This document shows positions 47,880 through 61,412 of a stretch of 64,000 nucleotides of DNA, one piece after another. The stretch comes from Rhabditophanes sp. KR3021 (taxonomy: Eukaryota; Nematoda; Chromadorea; Rhabditida; Alloionematidae): NCBI GenBank assembly GCA_963281155.1, contig CAUJLY010000004.1, positions 2,108,001 through 2,172,000 on the forward strand, given 5' to 3'. Both the position numbers and the translations under genes were made by a program. Numbering within the stretch: the stretch's first letter is position 1; each line of letters begins with the position of its first letter. Below the pieces are notes generated by a model. The model searched no databases. It saw only the letters and a list, made by a program, of their open reading frames with translations, and was not told the DNA's origin.

Positions 47880-49780
47880 TTAAACGAATCCACGATAAGC
47901 ATCTTTAAAGGTAGTAGAAAACAAATTATCCGGTGCATTGAATATTTCAGTACCAATAATTTGACACTCAATTTTGAGCATCGTAATTTGAGAAGGACTA
48001 TCATCACTGGACAAAGCTTTCGATGGAATGATAATTGAAATTTTGGGAATCGTATTGTTGTCTGTTTTGAGGGACGGCAATATATAATAGTTTCTTTCCG
48101 GCATCACATAAATAGTATCGTTTTTACGTTTCATTGCACCGACAAGAGTGTTTAGGAGATTGATTTGAGGTCTTTTAACAACGGCTACTGGAGCATTTGA
48201 TTCTAGTTGATTTTTAGGCAATTGCCCGGCAATTGTCTCAGTGTAAATAGTATTTTCAAGACTTCTCAGGTAATCTTTGTTCTGATTCATTCTATGCTCG
48301 TTAGAATTAAAGTTACTTCCATGCTTCTTAATCCAAGAACTAATTTCATCATTAATCTTGTTGCGAGCGCTTTGATTTAAGTGACTTTTCCATTCATTAA
48401 ATGGATAATGAGAACAGTTGCTGAATTTTTCATTTGTTGTTGTGTTTTTGTTTTTAATTAGTTTTAAGTTGTCGGTAACATTGTTCTGAATCATTGACCT
48501 TCCCATTTTCTTTAACCAATTTTGAGCTCTAGGAGAGTGAGACACTTGGATAGCCACTTTAGATTCTGGAGATTTGTAGCTCAAGACTTGAACGTCGGTA
48601 GAACGGATAGCCACATCAGTGGGAGAATATTGACGAAAATAATCGTTTCCTTGGAATGTAACTAAAAGGCCAATCATGCAAATTGCAGTAAAAGCTCCTA
48701 ATTTTGCTTTCTTTCGATACGGAGCTAAAAATAATAAATGACATAATTAATTAACCTTTGCTCAAACATACCATATTCATTAAGAGTTTTCTTGTTTTCA
48801 CTTTCTAACTGCAGTATTCTATTCTTCAATTGGTGATTCTCACCTTTCAGCATAGCGTTCTCAGTCTCCAATGTCTTAATAAAAGCTTGCATATCAGTAA
48901 TTTCATTTTTCTTTCTATCTCTAGAAGTCTGTGCAGCTACTCTATTTTTAGCCTTTCGTTCAGCTTTCTTTTGAGAAATCAAATCGTGGCTTTCCTTTAC
49001 CGGATCATCTATTTGGATATTATTCTGCTGAATTTGATTACCATTATCAATAACAAAGCACATGGGACTGGTGGAAGGGGTAACAAGTTGGATTGGTTGA
49101 AGTTGGACACTTCCTTGTTGAACAATTTGGACTGGATTCAAATACAATATCTGTGGTTGTTGAGTTTGAGTAACTTTTGGCTCAATATGGACAGGATTAA
49201 GAGGCATTGGATATGCATTTTTCGACCTTAATGCTGGCCCAGTTGTTTGGATATATTCATTCAATAAAGGTCTGTTATTTGCAATCGTTTGGTTATTTGG
49301 ATTGGGCAAAGGATGATTATTTGGATGTTCCACAACTTGATTATTTGTATTCATAACAGGTGATGAACTAGTATATTCATATACAACGTCGGGTGATGCA
49401 CATTGATAGTCAAATGATTGCACTGAAGAATTGGTATAAGGTGGACTGTCAAATTTAGTCTCCTCGTAAATTATATTTACTTGTTGGTTTGAGTAACAGT
49501 AATTATCTTGGAATTCGACCGAATTGGGGGAATATCTTCCTGAATCGGAAGAAGAAGATGAGGCTGGAGTAATTGGTTGGTAAGGTGTGTTAACAAAAAA
49601 TTCATTTTTAATACTTTCAATATCCTCCTCATTTAAAGACGAGGTTGGAAACGAGTCAGGATAGACCACATCAAAGTCCAGGTTGACCTGCTCGAACTCT
49701 TCGCCGCCTAAATAAGTGTCCATAATGTTGTTTTCAAACGGTTCTTCATTGTTGAGAATATAATTATAGTTAGAATCCAT
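47880..49780 (-). CDS. atf-6: ATF6-type membrane-bound bZIP stress factor with an XBP1-like basic region
   Basis: ATF6 sits in the ER membrane; on ER stress it moves to the Golgi, is cut, and its bZIP half enters the nucleus. Exons 48772-49780 and 47880-48724 join across a 47-bp intron (GTATGT to TTTTTAG) in phase 1; the product is 617 aa. The N-terminal 260 residues are acidic then Ser/Pro/Gln/Asn-rich, as in activation domains. The basic region (about 271-291) is AERKAKNRVAAQTSRDRKK, followed by a leucine zipper (about 295-335). A membrane span follows at about 345-362 (LGAFTAICMIGLLVTFQ) after a basic YRKKAK flank. The lumenal part holds several N-glycosylation sites and ends with the ATF6 lumenal signature: TIYVMPERNYYILPS, PKISIIIPSKAL, MLKIECQIIGTEIF. 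The basic region, however, has the NRVAAQTxRDRKK pattern typical of XBP1. Confidence 0.86.
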
Positions 49781-52700
49781 AATAAATAAAACCCACTATA
49801 AAAGTACAAATAATTAATAACCGATAACGAAATAAATGGTACAGTCCGCGATAAGTAACTCGGGTAAACACGGAACAAAAAATATATTTATATCTTAAAA
49901 TAAACACCACTCAAACGACACATCTTTAACTCTCTCTTATAAACATTTTTGTATATTCAATGCGAAAGACTGACAACTCACTCGCATAACTGTGTGGCAT
50001 TATAAAAAGAGGAAACAAAAATATTTCACATTGATCGAAAAGAGTTGTACAGACTAATACAAACAAACGTATCATATTAAATTTTTGGGAATGATTTTAA
50101 AACCTTTTTGTGAGTGATTGATAAACAATTAATATAAAATAAATAAATATGCAATCTACAAATACACATCAGCCATAACTAACCATTCATGGCTTTCCAT
50201 AACGATGTTTGGGACACAACGTACTAGCAAAAAAGAAGTCCTTATCATGGAAGAGAACATAATCATTTATTAATTATTTACAAACTTTGAATATTATACC
50301 CAATCAATGAGAGCTGTAATATTCAAAAAAGGTTCATAATTCATTTCTGTCAAAAGTGGCATCAATATTAAATAAGCCAAATAAATAGAAATGGTATGGA
50401 CTAGCGGAGGTATTAATCAATTTGAAGACAAAAAATATTCAACCTTAGTAACAACGGTTAAAACGTAATGACTTGCTTTTAACATTAAAAGCTGGTAATA
50501 ATTATTTTGCCCCTTTAGTATGAAATTCAACTGCTCTTTTTAACGTGATTAGATAAGCCCTGACCTATTTTTGTGTGAATTAACAACATATTCACTTCAA
50601 TATACCTTCTTTAATTTGATGTTACGTAGTTCATTATTTGTAATTTCTTGAATTGGATTGGGGATGTTTTGACGGCCAAATTAAAGTTGTTTTTATCGTC
50701 TATAATATTACCATTTCAAGTGTTTGTACACAACTCAAAAAGACTACTTTCTATGTCTTCAAATAAACAAAATTTCACCCATTTTTTGTGGAAAAATTAT
50801 ATTAACCATAAAAAAATTTATTGGCACTCTCAAATATATTATACATATACATATTTAAGAAGCAGCCTTTGTAAATACAAGTATTCATTTTGTCCCCAAT
50901 AACATCATTAACACCATAAGTTATATCAAGTTCTTCAAAAGTTGTTAAAAATTTATGCAAGAGGAATATTATTAACATAATTAATGGACAAGTTCTGTGT
51001 CGTTTCATGTATTTGAGGTCGTTATCAGGAAAAATGAATGGTCTACTTGATACTTTCTCTGCTCTCGCTGTGTTGACTTTATCAAGACATATTAATTACT
51101 AATATTTCATACTAAACTTCAAGCATATTCAAAATACAGACCTCACACTCGCAACAACTCATGCCACAATTTTAGCCCTTTTAGGCCAACAAATGTGCTT
51201 TTATACTTTTTTACAACTACCTTAAATTTAACTATTTTTAATTCCAAAATTCAATATAACTCAATGTACACAAATGTTGTATCACATAAAGTGCTAAATT
51301 CAATTTGATGCATTCCTAATCATATTCAAATATAGACAGCTTTCTTGTTTTACTCTATTTATTAGCAAGTTACAGTAAATTTAAAAAGAACCAACTTGGA
51401 TATAAACTTTACTTTTTTAGAACTCGACTATTATTAAAGTTACGAATGCACACATATGAAATTCCCATCTGAATTGTTTTGAGCATACACAAAGAAGTTA
51501 AATCTGAGCTTTGCCAATTTTAAATATTTGTGTGCATTTATTTTACTTTTCTTTAAAAAGTGGATTACTTTATACTGGCTTTGGACAAATTAATTAATCA
51601 TTCAAGAGACCAATAACATATTTTTGGCTATTAATATTAAGTAATTTAGGATGAATTTTTTGCTTTTACTTAAAAACAGCCACTATTTAATTTGACGCTA
51701 AAATTTTGTAATTTATTCTTCTGAACAATAATGAGCCTCTAAGATCCTTTTCCATCAAATAACCATCATTAGTATCAATTAAGTGTGTAATTCAGTGGTT
51801 CGAATAAATCCAATAAAGTGTCCCAGCCACATCAAACAACTTACTTTAAACTCAAATTAAATGAGATAACAATGCAAGGGGTAAGAGATAAAGCTTTAGC
51901 ATGTCAAAAGTAGCACTTGTAAAGTGGCGCATGGGTCTACTTATACATTTCCCCTAAAAAGAGGTATTAAAAAGTGAGCAATTAACTTTTTAGCTTTTAA
52001 TTGTCTCCACCATAACAATACCCAATTGTCAAGTCTATGTACAATCTGTTAAATGGTTTAAGTAGTCAAAATGGTAAAAATAGCAATATCCCTTGATTAT
52101 TCCGAACTAATCATTCATTTCCCTCAAAACTCACAAATAAACTCTATTTTTTGTGGTTCTAATAAAAATTCATATCTTTATATTTATGTTAACAAATTAT
52201 AAAAGCTGCACCGCGACAATAGCTAACTAAAAATTGTATGTATTATTTGTGTACATTGTGGCATTATATTATTTTGGCATATATATATTTTCCTCACTAA
52301 TATCTAATATTTCTCTATTCCCAGGCAAAGTTTTGAGTGAATGGCAGTTGAATTTATAATAGTAGTATTGGAGTAGTACTTGTTTGCCAGCAACAGCATT
52401 TGCGCTCTCTAATATATACATATAATAATATTTGAAACGGGACGTCTCGGAAAAGTCTTGGAATATATTTTGAATTTGTGTATATGTTTAGGAACAAGAA
52501 AAGATGGCCGAGCTTTAAGGCCCCCAAATGATTTCGAAGTTAAAGTAGTATATGTGTATTGCCAGAGTTAAGACAAACTTTTAAGAAAAGAGACCTTTTC
52601 TAAAGGGATGTGGTTGACCAGTGTCTGTGTGTGTGCTTTAAATATAATTTTAAATAGTTATTTGTGGCAACTACATATAATATCCCTAGACTTAGATAAC

Positions 52701-53326
52701 AATAAAAGAAGCCACATGTTTATTATGGTAGTAATTGTCAAATAATCAAAACTACGTATTTGAGCTCTTGTTTTTTCCGGCTTTTAAAAAAGTAGTCAAG
52801 CTAATAATTGCTATCCAATAATATAATATTACCAACTCTATTAATTTGCCTTCTAAACTAATTATTTGATATTAAAAACACAGTAACTGCCTTTCTATAA
52901 AAAAAGAGGAAACATTTAAGTAGAGATTTAATTTTCATCTCATTCGATTAACAACTTCTTTATGAAGTGTATGCAATTTTCCCGACAATAAGGCATAATT
53001 TATAACCTTAGTAGGCAAAAAATGTAAACTAATACTACTACATCCACCCATTTTGTATTCAAATATCATCTATTTATCGACGACCCAACAATTCTTTATT
53101 AAAAGGATACAGCATTTGTGATGGAATAGAAATTTTGTTTTATCTATTCACACGGTTCCGAATATTTTATTGAATTTGTCTATGATTTATTATAATTTAT
53201 TTTGTTTTTTATCAAATTTTTTGTTTAAGGAGTAAGTAAAGCTTTTTGTTGAGATAAATGCTTATTTTTTGGAGTATATTATTTTAAAAAAAGTTGTATC
53301 TACATAGTATATTAAGCAGCTTAGAA
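49781..53326. other. 3.5-kb non-coding region between divergent ATF6-like and stomatin genes
   Basis: Both flanking genes start at its edges, so it holds two promoters. No open frame of coding quality or known RNA was recognised. It is AT-rich throughout. Confidence 0.5.
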
Positions 53327-54557
53327 ATGTCAGCTAAGGAATCTCGTCATGCGCCGCAATGGGTCGCTCCAAGCAGCAATCAGGTAACAATTAATAACAT
53401 ATCATTTTTCTCTTGTTGGTAGATGCTTAATAGGGCATTCGAGTATTATTTAACTTGTTATTTAAACTAAAAATTAATCTGTTATTTGAAGTACCATTAA
53501 AACTATAAATTAATCTGCTATTATAGGATGTTCCACCTGATTACGAAACAATCGGAACAATCTTCGGCTATGCCTTAATGGCTTTATCATGGCTTCTAAT
53601 TATTTTAACATTTCCCTTTTCAATGTGTGCTTGTTTGAAAGTAATTAAAGAATACGAAAGAGTTGTCATATTCAGGATTGGTAGATTAGTTTTTGGTGGC
53701 GCCAGAGGACCCGGAATGATTTTCGTCATACCATGTGTTGACACTTATAGAAAAATTGACTTGCGTGTAGTAAGTACAACTTAACAAAGTACTTCTTCTA
53801 ATAATTAATTAAGGTTTCATATGCCGTACCTCCTCAAGAAATTTTGTCAAAGGATTCCGTAACGGTTTCTGTAGATGCTGTAGTTTATTTTAGAACTTCT
53901 GATCCAATTGCTTCCGTCAACAATGTGGATGATGCTATTTATTCGACCAAGCTTTTGGCTCAAACTACTCTTAGAAATGCGTTGGGAATGAAGACTTTGA
54001 CTGAAATGTTGACGGAACGTGAAGCTATTGCCCAGCTTTGTGAAACGATTCTCGATGAAGGAGTAAGTAATTGCTCTTTTAGATGTTAATTTACATAATT
54101 TTTTAGACTGAGCATTGGGGTGTCAAAGTAGAAAGAGTTGAGGTTAAGGATATTAGACTTCCACAGCAATTGACAAGAGGTTCGTTCATCCTTAAGTAAT
54201 ATGATAATAAATTGATACATTTTAGCAATGGCTGCCGAAGCCGAGGCAACGCGTGAATCGAAGGCTAAAATTGTTGCAGCTGAGGGAGAAAAAAGGGCTT
54301 CTACAGCTTTGAAAGAAGCTGCAGATGTAATTCAGGCAAATCCAGTTGCCTTGCAACTTCGTCATTTACAGGCTTTGAATAGTATAGCGTAAGTTCATTT
54401 TTTAAAATACTTTACCTTACTTTTATGCAATTTATAGAGCTGAGCAAAATTCAACTATTATGTAAGTTTTGAGTAAGATAATTTATTTACTAATGATTCA
54501 TTCAGATTCCCTGTTCCGATAGAATTATTTTCCTCCTTCATGAAGAAAGAAGATTAA
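53327..54557 (+). CDS. Stomatin / band 7 family membrane protein
   Basis: Stomatins are membrane hairpin proteins that oligomerise and modulate ion channels (MEC-2, UNC-1 and relatives in nematodes). Seven exons: 53327-53383, 53527-53769, 53814-54062, 54107-54179, 54226-54388, 54438-54461 and 54506-54557, all in phase, giving 286 aa. The hydrophobic hairpin (about 34-57, [20 protein letters not shown]) keeps the central Pro and has Cys suited to palmitoylation. The PHB domain follows: [67 protein letters not shown], then [20 protein letters not shown]. The coiled-coil helix ([20 protein letters not shown]) and the C-terminal hydrophobic [13 protein letters not shown] complete a canonical protein. 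One 24-bp micro-exon (54438-54461) lies near the end. Confidence 0.94.
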
Positions 54558-54728
54558 TCCTCGAAGCAACATCTCATTATTAGTTGCCAAATCATTTAAG
54601 AGCTTTAGCCCTTCCGAAACTAAACAAAATGACATAATACCCACTTTATATATTATATACTCCTTAACCCTTTTTGTATATTTACAGAATTTCTTTTTAA
54701 ACAAATAAACACATAAAAACAACAAAAC

Positions 54729-54744
54729 AATAAAACTTTTTATT
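54729..54744. terminator. Facing poly(A) signals of stomatin (+) and TMCC (-) genes
   Basis: AATAAA at 54729-54734 serves the plus-strand stomatin gene, and TTTATT at 54739-54744 (AATAAA on the minus strand) can serve the TMCC gene. The two are only 4 nt apart, so convergent transcripts would overlap at their ends. Confidence 0.55.
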
Positions 54745-54846
54745 CATAGCATATAAAATAAATAATTACTGATTAGATTAATTTGTTGTTCATATTAAAA
54801 ATCCCGTATATCGCTATCGCTGTTTTACTAATTCCCAATATTCAAA

Positions 54847-57800
54847 TTAATTGGAACCTTGAGTAGCTACATTATGACTATTTCGAAAGGCAAAATCAAG
54901 CAGACCAAATGGATTGAATATGGCTAAAACTAGGCAAATGATGAGAGTTAGTGTTATAATTGGATTAACTGGACGAAATAGTCCTCTAGCACATTCTACA
55001 GCAACTGAAAAAGCATACAGTACTATTTTGAGAACTTCTGCAACTAAATTCAGTCCTGCGATTCCTATTGAACTGGCTTGTTCGGAGATGCTTGGGCTGG
55101 TGTGAGATGTTTGCTTCATCGTTTGCTCCACACGTATTATCTGGAACATTAATGTTGTAAAAATAGGTTGGGATGGCACTTACCTTGTTGTTACATCCTT
55201 CCACTGATTCTTCTAATTTGGAAAATCTATCATTGTATTGATAGTCCATTCTTCTACTGATGTTATTCAAATCATCTTTTAGCTTTCTATTTTCGTTTTG
55301 ATGCAATTCAATTAATTCAAATAGAGATTCTTCTATTTTCGAAAATTTGAATTTTTCTTCCTGATTTTAAATAATTATATGGTTTATATAAAATGTGTGT
55401 TTTAACAAAAGTATATGCTAAAGGTTTCTTTTAAAAAGAACATTTTTTGAATTCTGAATACTAATTGCTTTCAAGTTTGCTGTTATTATTAACGTATTTA
55501 TGCCGTCATTTAACTTGCATGCTTACAAATTGTTGGCTTTTTATTTTTTAGCTGTCCATTCACTCAACTGCAGTTGAACTATGGAGAAAGGCGTTGTCAT
55601 TAGGGAAGTAAAGAAAAGTCCCAAGAGAAACAAAGAGGAAATGACAGTGTCTTTTTGTATGAGATAATTATATATGAAGTTACTTTAAAATAAGTACTGA
55701 CAGTTGAGGAAGTGTCTTTATCTGTAGGAAGAAACATCGCAAGCTAAAGGTAAGTTGAGTATTTTAAATAAGGAGCAATTGTTTTAGTTCCTGGTCAGCC
55801 ACCAACCAACACGTTATCTTGGTTTGGATCAAAAACGGATGACTCAGGTTTAAATGAAAAGGTACTGTTGCTTATCCAATGTTCGAAAATGGAACTTTTT
55901 AAATAGGCGAATCAGGGCAGGATTGAACAACACTTTCAAATATGCAAACATGTCTAAATAATGGTGATTGGGTTGACAGGAAGGAGTTTAGAATGGACAA
56001 GATCAGAATCTATGCAACTGAACCTCTCCAAATTAAGCCGGCAGTTCCCTCCAAAAAAGTAGCTAAACATCTGGAGTTTATCTTAATAGAAAGATTCAAG
56101 CATCAAATTACCGATTACAACTACAGAGAATGTTCCGTGCCTGACGTCTACCTTCTCAACTCTGTGAATGGATGTGCAGTCGCTGACACCTCGACTCAAA
56201 CGATGTTTGAATTCAAGATGACTAGTGATAATTAACTTTAATAAAAATATCTTGATTCCCTCGCTTAACTAGTTTGATTAAGTATTTTGATTGTCTCGTT
56301 TAATTTAACCTACCTGCATTACTCTACTTAGAATTTGATTTTCTGATTGCAGTGTCGACATTTCAGAAATGTAAGCCATTTTCATATCATCCATTTCATT
56401 TCTCAATGCATTAATGGCCGTTGAAATGTGAGAAACTTCTCCCTTTGAATAACGTTGTGCTTTGGTACTATGTTCGTTATTGATAGCTATATTCGAATCA
56501 CTCGTATGTGCATTTTCTGAATCGCTATGGGAAATAACTTCATCACTACTTCCGTAGCGTGGATATTCTGTTCCCCCTTCTTGTGGAAATTTACCATGAT
56601 TGGGCAAAGATCTAATTCTATCCATATTAGTTGAGGGTACCGCTGTTTTGTAGAACGTAGATTTCCCCACCGAAGAACCATCTATAACGGCTTTATTAAA
56701 TATTAATTGAATCTCATCATATTACTTACCATTTTCTAGGGCTATATTTCCGGTCGATCCATATTGCTTTCTATTAGCTCCTGTCAGAGCTTTGGCTAAA
56801 GATTTTGGAGCGGCTATCACGCTTTCTGTCATCTCTTTTACATTAGCCCCGGTTTTGAGAATATTTGCTCCCATTGCAGTCAAGAATGGTTTAGTTCCTT
56901 TTGTTCCTGAATCTAATTCACCTAAATTAACCTCATAAGCAGCTAATCTTTTCCTCAGCGACTCCAAATTCTTGTTGTTTTTATTATTTTTAGAATCAAA
57001 GTGTTGCTTCATTCTAACAGCCTGTGGATTATCCAAATTAGAAGATGGCCCCTTGTTCATGTGCAGAAACTCCGTAACATCCTTCTCACAGGCAATCTGT
57101 GCCTTAGCAATCTTCGTTTTTATTCTATTAATTTTATCCATCAATTTAATGCGATCTTCGTAATGTTCAGGTGATGTGAAAGTTCCATCAGCAAATCCCG
57201 ATCCCCTGATATAAAGAATAATACATTACTATGAATACAATACATTTTTAATATCTTCAATAGTTGTTTAAATGTCAGGGACTGTAAACTAACTGTTCCT
57301 AATACTTTTGCATATTCAAAACAGGAATATTGCCGAAAGGCATTTTACGTGCCATCATCTTTAAGAACTAATTCACTCTTTATTACTCATTTGTTTTAGT
57401 TGCAACAACATTTTTTCAAGAAGAAACTTATGAACATAATGGAAACTGTTCGATGCATCATGAGTTGTCCTGAGTTACCTGCTTTAATAAAGGAAATTTC
57501 AAGAACGATTCCAAACGTAAATTGTTTCTAATAGTTGTCAAATCGACAAATTACAGCGGAAAGGAAGGATGCAAAATGGTAGCAGAGTCACTGGAAAGGG
57601 AATAAATGACCGTACACAAGTTCAGTTGTATGAGACATTTTTAAAGGTATTATGAAGACATGTGATGGTTTTAATGGATTACTGGCAAGAATGATTAAAA
57701 CAGGACATGTAAAAGGAACATCTGCAACTTTTTTGGAAATGATCTGTAAGGCCAATACAGACAGCTCTGAAGTTTTCTGGAATCTTCTTAGTGACATATG

Positions 57801-58289
57801 GCTGACACAAGAAGAGTCATTTCGCCAAGAAAGTTCCTTACTGTGATTTTTGCCCTTCAACAGGTTTAACCGCACTCACATGTCTCTCTACAACAAAGAA
57901 GTTGAATGGGAGTTTTTGTTGGATGACAAGGAAGAAGCCATGATAAAGTCTTCATTGGTGGGAAGGAAATGATTGTCTTGAAAAAGACTTATGCCTCAGA
58001 AGATCACGCCTTCAATACTAAGATATCTTAATTGATTGGTGCAGAGAAAATGTCGCAAACAGTGACTCTGTTTAATCAACTTATGACACCGCAAAACAAA
58101 TGTTTCCAGAAGAAAAGACGAAGTGGCAAAACTAATCCTTAAGGAGTTTTATATGCTAATGATACAGTTAATTTGAGAAAATGTTTAATTTTTTGATCCA
58201 CTATTATTTAAATAAAAATGGGTTGCTTACGATTCGTTGGCTCCTCCGTCTGATGATCGTAACGATGATCGGTCGTTTGTTAAATCTGA
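54847..58289 (-). CDS. TMCC-family ER protein (transmembrane and coiled-coil), 5' end incomplete
   Basis: TMCC1-3 are ER membrane proteins linked to ER shape and contacts. Exons (minus) 58231-58289, 56730-57205, 56314-56681, 55184-55360 and 54847-55140 join in phase, giving about 457 aa without the first exon(s). The first listed exon reads DLTNDRSSLRSSDGGANE and needs an upstream exon ending in phase 0. Coiled coil: MDKINRIKTKIAKAQ, later ESLRKRLAAYEVNL. The family hallmark TESVIAAPKSLAKALTGANR with GSTGNI is present. A second coiled coil spans ALRNEMDDMKMAYISEMSTL to FELIELHQNENRKLKDDL. The C-terminus has hydrophobic segments LNLVAEVLKIVLYAFSVAVE and RPVNPIITLTLIICLVLAIF, the membrane anchor. 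Introns 55361-56313 and 57206-58230 hold plus-strand coding-like sequence. Confidence 0.85.
55581..56235 (+). CDS. Small orphan gene nested antisense in a TMCC intron
   Basis: It starts at ATG 55581 with MEKGVVIREVKKSPKRNKEE. Likely exons then read EETSQAK and VPGQPPTNTLSWFGSKTDDS, joining in phase. The main open frame 55942-56235 reads LNNGDWVDRKEFRMDKIRI and then a compact segment (LEFILIERFKHQITDYNYRE, YLLNSVNGCAVADTST) ending at TAA. The join into this last piece is not clean: its frame has a TGA at about 55920-55922, and the splice choices I can find do not bypass it. Either there is a base error, a nonsense mutation, or two separate short genes. I do not recognise the family. Confidence 0.45.
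57407..57960 (+). pseudogene. Decayed antisense coding-like region in another TMCC intron
   Basis: Within intron 57206-58230, plus-strand frames read KLMNIMETVRCIMSCPELPA and onward to TIPNVNCF (57420-57530), then after breaks MKTCDGFNGLLARMIKTGHV to WNLLSDIWLTQEESF (57652-57846), then FNRTHMSLYNKEVEWEFLLD (57860-57920). The pieces are in different frames with no complete set of splice signals. No family was recognised. Confidence 0.35.
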
Positions 58290-59605
58290 CTGAAAATATA
58301 GAATAAATAAGTTAGGAAAGATAATGGAAAACAGTACCAATGCTGTCTGTAATTTTTTAATGTTTTTAGAATGTCCCATTTGATTTAGTGGAAAATGCAA
58401 TACAGAACACCCTGACATAAAAGTGGTAGTAGAAATTGTGTCTGAAATAAGCACAATAATATATTTTTTGATTTTGATACAATAAAGCACACTTCACAAG
58501 TATCGAAGAACGGTAAAAGGAAACAAAAAAACTAAATAATCATTGATGTTGAATGATTCACAATTCAATCCTTTCAACGAAATGAAACTATTTATACAAT
58601 ATATGGAGAAATGTCAAACTTAATAAACATCCAATCATACCACAAAAATATATAAAACAACGTTAATCATACTGTTTTTTAGGCAACTAAGTATAATTGT
58701 CATCATTAATTTAATGCGCGGGATAAATGTATAATCAAATTATGCAAAATAATGTTACTCTGCATTATAAATAGGGAGGAAATTAGTAAAAGATGGTGAC
58801 AGTTATGACAATTTTGAAAGTTAAACAGCATAATTCGCTGATAATGATTGGTTAAATAAACCTTAAAGGATCCATTTTTATTTTAAGAAGTTGCAAAAAA
58901 ACGATCGTTTATGTAGTCACTTTTTAATTGGTTTCAATTAACAAATAAACAATCTGTAATGTCATTTGCAATTAGTGACACGAGTAAAATACGTTAGAAT
59001 ACGAGGAAGTAGCTTAGAATTTAGATGAAAAAATATATTTAATAGATATAACAAATCTAGACAGCAACATAAAGCATAACAGAAGAAACACCATAAGGAC
59101 AATAAGTTTGCTTGTCTAGAGATTATAATGATTGTGAACTTTTGAATAGTGCATAAACAAACACTCCAATCTTTATGCAACGGATTATTTGTGTTTAAAT
59201 ATAATTAATTAAACTACTTTTATAGATGAATAGAGTTAGAATAGATAGTAATTGTCGTTATAGACAGTGTGATATGATGTTCTTAAGAACAACCACCCAA
59301 AACAATAGAAATATCTATTATTGAACAGGATATATTGATATCGTGGATTTAATAAATTATAAAGTACAATAAGTATAAATATAACGTTCTATATGGAACA
59401 AATGAAATGAATAAAAGTTTATTAAAAATACTAATTTAGCACGTCCACTTCACCCTAAACAGTCTCAAATTAAAAGTTACGACATGTTCTCTTATCATCA
59501 TTCTACACACACATACATATCAACTAAAATTTAAACAAAGTATATCTATTTGTTAAGCTGTTAGGGTTTACATTTGAAACCAGATAAAAAGTATATGCAA
59601 TTTAC

Positions 59606-59617
59606 CTCTCCAATCAT
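59606..59617 (-). other. Candidate alternative TMCC first coding exon end (ATG ATT GGA GAG, then GTAAAT)
   Basis: On the minus strand a short ATG-initiated piece encodes M-I-G-E and is followed by a GT donor, ending in phase 0. That matches the phase needed by the TMCC exon starting at 58289. Short and therefore weak evidence. Confidence 0.25.
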
Positions 59618-61412
59618 TTACAGATGTAAAGGAAATTTTGTGTTGTGGCTATTACGACTACACAAATTGAAATTTAATCTTGTACTTAAAAACTTTCCAA
59701 AAAGATCAAATTTCGGAGGAAAAGTTATTTAAGGTGTGTGGGATTTTTTTGGTTTAATGCAAATTTATAGCAAATTAAATTATATACCAAATTGGATGGA
59801 GGTGATTTAGTTTCCATAATATCAGATGTACAGGACATTCAATAATTCAAAAAAGGGCTAAACTAATAAAATGAGAAACCTTACCTCTCATCCACAACTA
59901 AAATATGAAACTTTATCAAAAGTGATGAGACATCAATTCATATCACACAATTTTCTTGTTGTTTTTATGCCCCCGTAATATTATTAATAAGAATAAATAT
60001 GAATAATTTGATAACAATCAAATATTCTCGTACTATTAATGAGTAATTGTCACTAAAGGGGATATTATTAGTAAGGATGGGTATATATTTTTTGAATTAT
60101 TACAATAGATCGAATATCAAATTTTGAAAGATACCTATTTTTTGATAGCACCTACAAAGTATAAAAATGTATGTATGCAGAATAGAATATATCAAAATTA
60201 TATACATACACTTGTGAATTAAATTCAAAGCAAAAGTATTTGACACAGTCACACATATTTACATTTTGATTAAATTTATCATATCTTTTTATACAGAAAC
60301 ATAAATCGCTCCATCAAATTGTTATTTTTTGAGCTGTCATTAAAATAGTATTGTCTAAGGGGATAATAAGAATGTGTATGTGATTCATTAAAGAAGTAAA
60401 AAGAAGATGATGATACAAATGTCAATTTACGAGAAGAAGAAGCAATAAACAGATATATTCATATATTATTCCATGTTGTTATTGACAATTTTTACAAAAC
60501 ATGATCACTTTTGTTAACATAAATGCTTCCTCAAAATAACATCAAAATTATGATAAACGATTTACGTTCCAAATCATTATATCAAATTATACTATTTATT
60601 AATCGAAATAACAAAGTATATGTCTTAATTGTTTAATAACAAATAAATGATCAAATCGGAACCTAATTAATAAAGTAGATTTGATTGTTAATATAATGGA
60701 AGATAATTAAATATCATTTATGTAGCCAGAAAGACAAACAAAAAACGTTTGATTATGTAAAATGTATGTATGTTTAAGTATGCGAAAAAATTTATCTTAA
60801 ACTAGTGATAGTTTATTGTTTCGGAAGATAATGGAAAGAGTTTTATCATGAAGATGATAGAATTTATTCGTATATGTATATACTTTCCGAACAATAACCC
60901 CGATAACAAAACATCAAACGAACAGATGTCTTTTTGTAAAGAGCTAAATGAATTTTGATTAAGTTATAGTTGATATTATTGGTGGATGATAAAGTGATTG
61001 ATAGTACTTTTGATTGACTTGAAATGGAATGTACACTTATGCATAAAAAAGAACAAATTATACTTTGAACCGAAAAAGTAGTGTACTGGTGGAGAGCAAT
61101 AAATGCAAATTGGTATAGAATTTTAAAAAGTCACTTTTAAAACTGTCATTAAATATGATATGTGTGATGCAAAAATGATAAGAGTATAGTAGGGGTATGG
61201 AAAGATTTAATCTAGTACCAAATTTAATGAAAGGGATGCAATTTTTTAGATTTAGACGAAAAAACAAGTCTGTAACCACAAATGATTAGATTCAAGAGGA
61301 TGTGAAGCATAAATAACGTCAAATTTGTGCAGATAAATTTATCAGTTGAGAAGGGAAAGAATGCAATTAGGTATATATTTGTGCATATTTTGAAGAATCA
61401 AAAAGGACTTAC

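Noticed and set aside
48725..48771. An IRE1-type unconventional intron in the bZIP gene
   Set aside because: The intron has ordinary GT-AG ends (GTATGT, TTTTTAG) and I see no paired CNGCNG-type stem-loops.
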